From assembly GCF_022458985.1 (NCBI RefSeq), contig NC_061779.1:11110501-11174500 (forward strand): 64,000 nt of DNA, in the 5' to 3' direction. The position numbers and the translations under genes are program-made. The notes beneath the pieces were generated by a model. The model did not search any database. It saw nothing but the letters and a program-made list of their open reading frames with translations, and was not told the origin of the DNA. Below, in pieces: positions 35,323 through 44,072 of this stretch (the first letter of the stretch is position 1; each line of letters starts with the position of its first letter). The DNA comes from Mugil cephalus. Its lineage: Eukaryota; Chordata; Actinopteri; Mugiliformes; Mugilidae.

Positions 35323-37654
35323 CTTTCTCTGAGTCTTATTTTCTCCTCTTCTTTCCCAAAAAAAAAAAATGGTGTCTAGACACCTCACTGGCACACTCTG
35401 GTCTGAGAAAGGAAACAAAAATCTACTAGACGCTGTTCCTCATCCTTCCTGAGTTTGTAGCACTGGGGATTGGCTCCACCTTTCAATGGCGCCAAAGGTC
35501 CCTCAGACTTTTCTCCTCCACTTCTCAGAGAGGAATCAGTGAAGAAGTGGAGGGGAGGGTGATGTTAAAGTATTCTCCAGCGTCCAGGGTACCATTCAGT
35601 CAGAGCCTCTAGACTGTTTAATCCCTAAAAGATCCATCCAGGACTGAATGATAAGGGAAGAGCAAATGGAGGTGTAGAATCCGGTTTTTAGTCTCTAGTC
35701 ATTGTGATCCCACCTTTGTCTGTGCAGCTGCACCGAATGAGCCGCTTAGATCTCCTCTCCATCTCATAACTCATCCATTCCTGGAGAGGAGGGGCAGGTG
35801 TGGCTGGTTTTCCAAAACCCAGCCCCTCGCTTTTTACACATCATCGTCTTCATCATATTCGCAGCGCCGCCCCTTTACTTCGTTAGGTTCATCTGATAGC
35901 AGCCCCGGTGAACCATTAAATATACATGGGCTTGACAAGTTGCATTGAAGAGAGACGTGGGTAACTGGGCTGTGGCGGTTTAGAATGGGAGCAGGTGAAA
36001 CCTAAGACACAGCCATCGAGGTCCAGGTCTACACTCCACGTCCTCTGCCAGCGTTTGTACGTCCGCTTTCTACATTGTCTCCATTTATGAGGGAAGTGAT
36101 GGAATCATAAGTGCTCCAATAAAGTGGAACACAATTTCTTTAAACGTCTGACACTGATGGGGGTTCCCTTTGCAGGTTATTAAATATGCAGCGTTTTAAA
36201 GGATATTTAAGAGATTTTAAAATGTAAACAGATAACTGAATGGTATAGGAAGGTTCTTCATCACATGAATCAGGCATAGACTGGTTCAACGTACGCTTCT
36301 GTATGACCTACAGTTCCCGGTGATTTGGGGCAGATTTGTGGTATTTTTACTTTCACCTGAATAAGGATTTTAAAAAGTAATGGAGGCTATATAGAGGGAG
36401 TGTCTATAATCAACAGAAAATCCCAAAAGGAAGAGCTGTGCAACTCCATGTCTGTTAATTCCACCTGAATATGAAGGACAGTGTGAGCACTCCCATGTCT
36501 AGTCTTGTCTGCCATCTAGTGTTAGAATGAGGAAATGACGCATTTCTGCACAGATCTTAGTTTTATTCATTTTTTGTAACCTTTTATCCTGCAGCCCAAA
36601 GACAGCTGGCTATCTCACCCATGCATGTGAAGAGTGAGTAACCACAGGTTATGTCTATTATTTTTTTTAACTTCATCATATTTGCTATTTTTCAAGTTTT
36701 TCAATACAATGTACATCCTATAGGCTCCACCTTCTAGTGAATATATCTTTTTGAAGTCTCGGGGAATGTATTATTTGTTCCATTTGATATATTTCCTTTA
36801 TTTTTTCAGTCTACATGTTGTATGTTGGAGGGTCAGACTTCAGCCACCTTACTGTAATACATTTAATTGCTGTCGCTAGTAACATGTGTAACAGTTTGGC
36901 TAATAGACCTAGTAGAGCCACCACTGGATCCATTGGAAGTTTCAAACACTTCTTCCCAGAACGTTTCCAGCTTCAGTCATAACCAAAGTATGTGGATCTG
37001 ATTACCAATGTGTGGGCCACAGTTTCTTCACTCGTACTTTATTTGAGTGTGTAGTGCCAAATTTAGCCGTAATTTTAGGTGTCTGAAAGAACCTCGTGAT
37101 TCTATTTAAATTCTCTTCATACCTTCGAATTAGTACCTGAATGTCCTTCAGTACTGTTTCTTCCCAGGAAATACTGCATTCAAGTGATATGTGGGAATGC
37201 AGTATTACTGAAATTCATGTCCAAAACTATTCTGTAACAATAGCTTAATTAATTATTTATCCCACTTTCTTGCTTTTACTTTCATCGATAATGTCTTCAA
37301 TAGCTGTGCAAATGATTTTGTAGTTGTATCTGATTTCAGGGGCACAAAATCATTTATATATCCAATAATTGTAAGTGCTGAAATTGTTTTAGGCGGGACA
37401 AATGTAGATATTATTGTCTTCCAAGTTTGTAATGTGATTTTGGTCCATTCTTCAATATTCATTTTACTTGAATGGACATCTCGGAAGCTTGTAGAGGTCT
37501 TTCACATAATTTCTCTTCAATATTGAGTCAGTATGTGTATGAATCCAGCCCAAAAGTAACATCTCAAAAGTGACTAGCATTCAAATCTGGTAACCTTTTC
37601 CATTGCTCTTGGAGACTTTTTTTTAAAAAAAAAAAAAACAAACAAACACCCATA

Positions 37655-37880
37655 TAATTCGACTGGAAATCATTTTTCCCCATCATGTATACATAATTGG
37701 AGTTAAACTAGACAACAGCGTGCACATGCTCCACAACTGCTGCACTAGGGCATGACCCCGAAACAAAAAGACATCCAAGAAAACCAGTCGCAGAAGAAGA
37801 AGGTAAACGAAGCCAGTGAAAGAAAGTGGAATTTTGAGCGTACCTCGATTAAGCTCTGCATGTGAATGTACTGATTGACT
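37655..37880. repeat. Dispersed repeat, copy A (pair with 52205-52498)
   Basis: Aligns by eye with the repeat in bmal2 intron 10. Both run through 'ctggaaatca'/'ttggaaatca', 'tgtatacat/ct..aattgga', 'acatccaaga..a.ccagtcg.agaagaagaag', 'attttgagc.ta.ct..attaagct' and 'gcatgtgaa.g.actg'. Copy A lacks an internal hairpin segment of about 70 bp present in copy B. Probably a MITE. Confidence 0.7.
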
Positions 37881-38684
37881 GTAGTAGGTGGGTGAAGCTA
37901 GTGAAGGAAGAGGAGGAGAAAGGAGAAGGAGAGATGGAGAACTTTCTAATGGGAGTTAACAGAAAATGGGATGAGGTGTCTGAGGCAGGAAAAGAAAGTG
38001 GAGGTAACAACATAATCAGACAAGAAAATATGAGCCGAGATAACATTTGCAACAACTCAACAACTGGCCTAAGGCACATTCATGCGAACACTCAATGCGG
38101 CTCAGCAGAGAAACAGGCAATATGGACCATCAGTCAAAATCCTTACTGATGTTTTGAATTAAACTTTTGTAATTGAAGTTGTACAGTTTTTCCAATGAAG
38201 CCTTCGTTGGACCAATGAAGGTCCAAAGAAGGCTCAGTCAGCAGCGTTTTACCTTTGTGTCAAGCATCCAACAAATACAACTGAGCACTTAGCTTTCACA
38301 CATTTCCATCCCACGTGGAAACTGGGCGAAAATCTATTATAGCTATCCCTCGAGATACTTCACAGTAAATACCCACACACATGTTTGTAGCAAGTCTGCA
38401 TTTTCACGCAGAAACTCCTGAGGAGTGTTACTTTTGAGCTGCATTTTTATGAAGTCAAACGTCTTTAAAACATTATCAGGGAAAAAAAAGAAGAAAAAAA
38501 ACAGTTGTTTATTATGCTCATGTTTATTTTTATTATTGTTGTTGTTGTTTTTTTGTTTGTTTTTTTTTTGCATCATTTGAAATTATAACATTATAGTGTA
38601 CCTTTCACTCAATACAGGCCCACCAGCTCATATTAAGTAAGAGGTCACTATTCACACATACATACATCCAAACATCCAAACATA

Positions 38685-38790
38685 CATTCATTCATTCATT
38701 CTTGGAGCCTGTCCCAGCGGTTGAGAGGCGGGGTAGATCCTGGACAGGTCTCCAGTCTTACACAGGACTAACACAGACAGAAACTTTGTT
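38685..38790. repeat. Fish/vertebrate interspersed repeat fragment
   Basis: A 'cattcattcattcattc' run followed by 'ggagcctgtcccagc', 'gagaggcggggtagatcctg' and 'gacaggtctccagtc'. This is a very common fish repeat motif. It lies in the likely 3'UTR of the coiled-coil gene. Confidence 0.65.
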
Positions 38791-38911
38791 TACCTAAGAA
38801 ACCTTTGGCAGAACCCAGCTCATATTGGGGCAGAGACCTGCTTGAGGGTAAACAGTGTGACAGAAGACAAAAGAGGAGAGGAGGAAAAGAAAAGCAAGCT
38901 TGAAAACATGC

Positions 38912-41900
38912 CTAGAAGGGAGTAGGTGCTATCCATTGCAAGTGGCAGATGGACTCTAGCAGATAGTTTGCACAGTTCCACAGGCAACAGTTAGGGAATG
39001 GATCAGAGTTAAAAGCCAGTGAGGGTGCCGGGCAACCTGAATGAATAAGAGAACCCACAGTAATGGCACCCACGGCCACAGCTACTGCAAGAATCCCTTT
39101 AGCACAGCGACGGCACACACTTCTAGTCCGAACAGTAGATGAGGAAGTGTTGTCAGGAGTTGTCTCTAGAAGGTCCTGAAGTTCAGTAGCATATGTTCCC
39201 ATTGACAGAAGTTCGCCAACAGGGTTTTCTGCCTGCTGAGTTTCTGCAGCAAGGTCCAGCTGATGCGGAAGGTCCCGCAAAGCTGCCCTCAGAGCATCCA
39301 CCTCCTTTTCCTTTTCATTTCCCTGATTTTCCAGTTGGGCCACCTTAGCGAGGAGTTTTGCAATGTGTTCATTCATAATTACTGCTTGTCTTTTTAGCTT
39401 CAGTACACTTACTCTGGACTTAGAATTGAGCTGCTTCCACTCTGAATGTAGTTTACGGAGCTCATTCTGTAGCCTTTGATATTGTGTTTCATATTCATTG
39501 TTTTTGGCCATTTCCTTGTCCACTTGACTCTGAACATCATGCAAAGTTGCCGTCAAAGTGTCAATCGCTTTTTGCTTTTCATCTACTACATTTTCTAGTT
39601 GGGTGACCATAGCAAGGAGATTTGTGTTGTGTTCATTCATAGCCGATATCTGTTTTTCTAGCTCAAGTACCTTTAGTCCAGACTCAGAACCCACTTCATC
39701 CTGTAAATTTTGGGGTTGTCTTTCATATTCATTGTTTTTGGCTGTTTCATCCTCAACCTGACAATGAAGATCAGACAAAGCTTCTATGGTCTGAACCGTA
39801 CATGAGGAAGTGTTGGCAGGAGTTGTCTGTAGAAGGTTCTGAAGTTGTGCAGCATATGTTCCCAATGACAGAAGTTCACCAACAGGGTTCTCCGGCTGCT
39901 GAGTTTCTGCAGCAAGATCCAGCTGATGTTGAAGATCATGTAAAGCTGCCCTCAGAGCTTCCACCTCTTTTTCCTTTTCATTTCCCTGATTTTCCAGTTG
40001 GGCCACCTTAGCAAGGAGATTTGTAATGTGTTCATTCATAATTGTTGTCTGTCTTTTTACCTTCAGTACACTTATTCTGGACTTAGAATTGAGCTGCTTC
40101 CACTCTGAATGTAGTTTACGGAGCTCATTCTGTAGCCTTTGATATTGTGTTTCATATTCATTGTTTTTGACCATTTCCATGTTCACTTGACTCTGAACAT
40201 CATGCAAAGTTGCCGTCAAAGTGTCAATCGCTTTCTGCTTTTCATCTCCTACATTTCCCAGTTGGGTGACCTTAGCAAGGAGATTTGTGTTGTGTTCATT
40301 CATAGCCGATATCTGTTTTTCTAGCTCAAGTACCTTTAGTCCAGACTCAGAACCCACTTCATGGAGTTCATCCTCTAAACTTTGGTATTGTCTTTCATAC
40401 TCGTCCTTTTCGGCTGTTTTCTCCTCCACTTGATGCTGAAGATCATGCAAAGCTGCCCTCAGAGCATCGGTCTCTTTTTCCTTTACATCTGCTTCATTTT
40501 CCAGTTGGGTCACCTTAGCAAGGAGATTTGCATTCTGTGCACTCATAACAGATACCTGTTTTTCTAGATCTAATACTTTTAGTCCATACTTGGAATCCAT
40601 TTTAAGGAGCACCTCCTGTAAACTTAGATACTGTCTTTCATATTCTGCCTTTTTAGCCATTTCCTCCTCCACCTGATGCTGAAGTTCAGACAAAGCTGCC
40701 TCTCCGGCATCAATGTTCTTTTGCTTTTCATCTTGTTCATTTTCCAGTTGAGCGATCTTAGCCCGGAGATTTGCATTATCTTCGTTTATACCTGAAATCT
40801 GCTGTACTTCAGACATGTCAATGAAGCTCTTCCACTCGGAATTCAGTTCATGGATCTCCTCCCGTAAACACATACATTGTCTTTGATGGTTGGCGTTTTT
40901 TGCCATTTCCTCCTCAAGCTGACAGTGAAGATCAGACAAAGCTGCCCTCAGAGCATCAATCTCTTTTTGCTTTTCATTTCCTTCAGTTTCTTTTTGGGCC
41001 ACGTTGGCATGGAGGTTTGCGTTCTGTTCATTCATAACCGATATTTGTTTTTCTAGATCATTCTGTGAACTCCGATATTGTCTTTCATATTCTGCCTTTT
41101 TGGCAGTTTCCTCCTCCATTTGATGCTGAAGATCATGCAAAGATGCCCTTAAAATATCAACCAGTTTTTGCTTTTCATCTCCTTCATTTTCCAGTAGAGC
41201 AACCTTAGCAAGAAGATCTGTGTTTTGTTTGTTCATGTCTGAAATCAGTTTTTCCTGCTCATGTGCATTTACTTCAGATTTGGTATGTAAGTTCTTCCAG
41301 TCAGAATCCAGTTTCTGGAACTCCTCCTGTAAACTGAGATATTGTCTTTCATAGTCTGTCTTTTTGGCAGTTTCCTCCTCCATTTGATGCTGAAGGTCAT
41401 GCAAAGTTGTCCTTAAAACGTCAGCTTGTTTTTGCTTTTCATCTCCTTCATTTTCCAGTTGGGTGACCTTAGCAAGGAGATTTGTATTGTGTTCATTCAT
41501 AATCGATATCTGTTTTTCAAACTCAAGTACCTTTAGTCCAGACTCGGAACCAATTTTATGGAGTTCATCCTGTAAACTTTGGTTTTGTCTTTCATTTTCG
41601 TCCATTTTGGCTGTAATCTCCTCCAACTGATGCTGCAGATCATGCAAAGATGCCCCTACAATGTCAACCTGTTTTTGGTTTTCATCTCGTTCATTTTCCA
41701 CTTTGGAAACCTTAGCAAGGAGATATTCGTTGTGTTCATTTACGACTGAAATATTTTTTTCAAGCCAAAGAATAATTTGTTCTGACCTGGAGTTGAAATT
41801 CTTCCACACATTATCCATTTTATGGAGCTCCTGAACTGAAGTTAGATAATGTCTTTCATATTCATCCTTTTCAGCCATTTGTTCTTCCACTTGATGCTGA

Positions 41901-43015
41901 AGATCACACAAAGTTGCCCTCAGAGTGTCAGTCTCTTTTTGCGTTTCATCTCCTTCATTTTCCAGTTGGGCAGCCTTAGCAAGGAGATTTGTGTTGTGTT
42001 CATTCATAGCCAATACCTGTTTTTCCAATGCCAGTACCTTTAGTCCAGACTCAGAACCCACTTTATGGAGTTCATCCTGTAAACTCTCATATTCATCAGT
42101 TCTGGCTGTTTTCTCCTCCACTTGACGCTGCAGATCATGCAAAGATGCCCTTAGAGCATATGTGTCTTTCTGCTTTTCATCTCCTTCATTTTCCAGTTGG
42201 GTCACCTTAGCAAGGAGATTTTTGTTCTCTTCATTCATAGCCGATATCTGTTTTTCTAGCTCAAGTACCTTTAGTCCAGACTCAGAACCCACTTCATGGA
42301 GTTCATCCTCTAAACGTTGGTATTGTCTTTGATATTCATCCTTTTTGGCTGTTTTCTCCTCAACCTGACAATGAAGATCATGCAAAGCTGCCCTCAGAGT
42401 GTCCGTCTCTTTTTGCTTTTCATCTCCTTCCTTTTCCAGTTGGGCCACCTTGGCAGAGAGGTTTGTGTTTTGTTCATTCAAATCTGAAATCTGTTTTTCC
42501 AGCTGAAATATGTTCATCTGAGACTTGGAGTCAAAGTTCTTCAACTCAGAATCCTGTTGATGGAAGTCATCCATTGAACTTTGATACTGTCTTTCATATA
42601 CATCCTTTTTGAATGTTTCCATTTGACACTGAAGATCCTGTAATGCTGAACTCACAGCTTCGGTTTCTTTTTGTTTTTCATCGCCCTGATTTTCCATTAA
42701 AGTCACCTTTTTCAGGAGTGTTATGTAGTCCTCACTTATAGCTGATCTCTGTTTTTGTAGCTCACTCAGACTTGCTTCAAAGTGGGAGTTGAAGTGCTTC
42801 CGATCTGAATATGCTTTAAAGAGCTCATCCTGGGAATGTAGATATTGTTTCTTATATTGGACCTTTAAGGCTGTTTCCTTACTTAATTTCAACTCGAGCT
42901 CATGAAGTCTCTGTTGAAGTGCCGGTGGTATATTGTCATCCTCTGACACATATAATCTACGCATTTCCGGTACCTCTGCAACACCCAGTGAATTGTTAAA
43001 ATGATCTTGAGACAT
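38912..43015 (-). CDS. Intronless giant coiled-coil protein with KASH-like C-terminal tail (novel)
   Basis: Unbroken 1367-codon frame from ATG 43015 to TAG 38912; I do not recognise an orthologue. Residues about 30-1295 are almost wholly heptad-like, Lys/Glu/Gln-rich coiled coil. The coil is built from a degenerate unit of about 77-88 residues: LEKQISAMNEHNTNLLAKV, then QLENEGDEKQK, then ALRAALHDLQHQVEE, then DEYERQYQSLQDEL. The QLENEGDEKQK-type motif occurs 14 times. Two later units carry an insert starting LDLAAETQQ and containing NPVGELLS-GTYA. After a basic stretch (RSVCRRCAKG) comes one hydrophobic segment, about 1307-1325 (ILAVAVAVGAITVGSLI), then a 40-residue tail with five Cys ending APTPF. 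This is a tail-anchored layout, so the coil would face the cytosol. The tail resembles KASH peptides (see findings); that role is inference. Other possibilities are a golgin-like tether or an ER-anchored myosin-tail-like protein. The gene is divergent from bmal2. Confidence 0.85.
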   Translation of the reverse strand: MSQDHFNNSLGVAEVPEMRRLYVSEDDNIPPALQQRLHELELKLSKETALKVQYKKQYLHSQDELFKAYSDRKHFNSHFEASLSELQKQRSAISEDYITLLKKVTLMENQGDEKQKETEAVSSALQDLQCQMETFKKDVYERQYQSSMDDFHQQDSELKNFDSKSQMNIFQLEKQISDLNEQNTNLSAKVAQLEKEGDEKQKETDTLRAALHDLHCQVEEKTAKKDEYQRQYQRLEDELHEVGSESGLKVLELEKQISAMNEENKNLLAKVTQLENEGDEKQKDTYALRASLHDLQRQVEEKTARTDEYESLQDELHKVGSESGLKVLALEKQVLAMNEHNTNLLAKAAQLENEGDETQKETDTLRATLCDLQHQVEEQMAEKDEYERHYLTSVQELHKMDNVWKNFNSRSEQIILWLEKNISVVNEHNEYLLAKVSKVENERDENQKQVDIVGASLHDLQHQLEEITAKMDENERQNQSLQDELHKIGSESGLKVLEFEKQISIMNEHNTNLLAKVTQLENEGDEKQKQADVLRTTLHDLQHQMEEETAKKTDYERQYLSLQEEFQKLDSDWKNLHTKSEVNAHEQEKLISDMNKQNTDLLAKVALLENEGDEKQKLVDILRASLHDLQHQMEEETAKKAEYERQYRSSQNDLEKQISVMNEQNANLHANVAQKETEGNEKQKEIDALRAALSDLHCQLEEEMAKNANHQRQCMCLREEIHELNSEWKSFIDMSEVQQISGINEDNANLRAKIAQLENEQDEKQKNIDAGEAALSELQHQVEEEMAKKAEYERQYLSLQEVLLKMDSKYGLKVLDLEKQVSVMSAQNANLLAKVTQLENEADVKEKETDALRAALHDLQHQVEEKTAEKDEYERQYQSLEDELHEVGSESGLKVLELEKQISAMNEHNTNLLAKVTQLGNVGDEKQKAIDTLTATLHDVQSQVNMEMVKNNEYETQYQRLQNELRKLHSEWKQLNSKSRISVLKVKRQTTIMNEHITNLLAKVAQLENQGNEKEKEVEALRAALHDLQHQLDLAAETQQPENPVGELLSLGTYAAQLQNLLQTTPANTSSCTVQTIEALSDLHCQVEDETAKNNEYERQPQNLQDEVGSESGLKVLELEKQISAMNEHNTNLLAMVTQLENVVDEKQKAIDTLTATLHDVQSQVDKEMAKNNEYETQYQRLQNELRKLHSEWKQLNSKSRVSVLKLKRQAVIMNEHIAKLLAKVAQLENQGNEKEKEVDALRAALRDLPHQLDLAAETQQAENPVGELLSMGTYATELQDLLETTPDNTSSSTVRTRSVCRRCAKGILAVAVAVGAITVGSLIHSGCPAPSLAFNSDPFPNCCLWNCANYLLESICHLQWIAPTPF
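39121..40446 (-). repeat. 663-bp internal tandem duplication in the coiled-coil gene
   Basis: Bases 39121-39783 and 39784-40446 are two near-identical in-frame copies, offset 663 bp (221 codons). For example, tttctgcagcaag starts at both 39241 and 39904. Divergence is small next to that between other units of the gene, so this duplication is recent or homogenised by gene conversion. The boundaries are approximate. Confidence 0.85.
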
Positions 43016-43156
43016 GGCTTCTTGTTTTGAGTTAACTCTATGAAGTTAATTAGTTTAAGTGGTTGGTGTGATTTTGGGTTCTTCCTGTCTGATTTTCTCA
43101 AACCTCCTAATACAAAGTCAACGCTGAACTTTGAGAAATGTGTAAACAAATAAAGG

Positions 43157-43187
43157 ATCTATCTATCTATCTATCTGTCTATCTATT
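43157..43187. repeat. (ATCT)n microsatellite
   Basis: Short tetranucleotide tract directly after 'gtaaacaaataaag'. The second tract, at 43686-43743, has the same leader. Confidence 0.9.
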
Positions 43188-43685
43188 TAATCGTGTTCTG
43201 TATATATGTATTGCACGACCGTGTGTGACGTCAGCGCACTTCAAAGGACCGCGACGTCATCCCCTGACTTTTTTGTTTTCCGTTGAAGACGTTGCCTAGC
43301 AACGATGGCGTCTGACGTTGCGTGGAGGCGGCCAGGTCAGCTGAGGAAAAGATATTTAGGCTTCTGTGGCTTTTTTTCAAGATTTCAAAAAAAACCCCAG
43401 TGCAGACTGAAATGGGGTTAAAATAAACGTGCAACGTGTCGCTGCAACACAAAAGTAGCACTGCAAACCACAGGCCCCAAAAATGAGTGCACGGTTGAAT
43501 TAACAGTAGCCTGTTGTTTTGAATAAGAGATGGTGATGGTGGTAATTATTGTTGTCGAGTGGCACTTTACCCTTGCATCAAAACAGACATTTATTTACCC
43601 CATTTAATATTCATGTTCAACATTATATTAAGTCCAGCATAAGTGTGTATTATGTTTATGTTTATTATGTAAACAAATAAAGTTT

Positions 43686-43692
43686 CTATCTG

Positions 43693-43743
<51 letters not shown>
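43686..43743. repeat. (TATC)n microsatellite
   Basis: About 14 tetranucleotide units, again led by 'gtaaacaaataaag', about 0.3 kb upstream of the bmal2 start codon. Confidence 0.95.
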
Positions 43744-44072
43744 GTACATAAAAATAAATAAATAATCCATCTACGGGAGAAGCTGCAGCGGTGACTCCGG
43801 TGAGCCGGTAGGAGGAGACTGTGCTCCGTCTTCCGTGTTTACCCCAACACTGCCCTAATTACACCGCACGATTGTACCTTTGTGCACGTTTCTGTGCCCT
43901 CGTCCACTTTCTCTGAATCTAGGGGGGTAAATCAATAAACAGGCGATCGCTCTGCGTCTTGCGGCTCCACCACAACGTGTCCCGTAAACACAGCGATATA
44001 TCTGGGAGCGATCGACCGCCTCATCCATGCATTGGAGTCCCGGGCCCCGGCACACCGGCTCCGGCTCCAGCC

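Larger units (their letters stand above)
35323..38911. other. Region between slc17a8 start and the coiled-coil gene stop
   Basis: Upstream of 35322 lies the slc17a8 5'UTR and promoter, with no clear TATA box. From about 36.1 to 37.6 kb the sequence is AT-rich with no supported gene. Repeats at 37655-37880 and 38685-38790 are listed separately. Minus-strand AATAAA sequences at 38508-38513 and 38523-38528 could end the coiled-coil gene transcript. Confidence 0.5.
43016..44072. promoter_or_regulatory. Bidirectional promoter interval, coiled-coil gene / bmal2
   Basis: 1057 bp separate two divergent start codons. The bmal2 side (43780-44130) is GC-rich with many CpG dinucleotides, as expected for a clock-gene promoter. 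Inside are two (TCTA)n tracts, each preceded by the same 'gtaaacaaataaag' word. Shared regulation is inferred from the geometry only. Confidence 0.5.

Noticed and set aside
37253-37462. 69-codon minus frame (MNIEEWTKITLQTWKT...) as a LINE fragment
   Set aside because: Faintly like fish LINE text but too short and without a diagnostic motif.
39558-42210. Several plus-strand open frames of 60-70 codons inside the coiled-coil gene
   Set aside because: Antisense shadows of a repetitive gene; they recur because the units recur and match no family.
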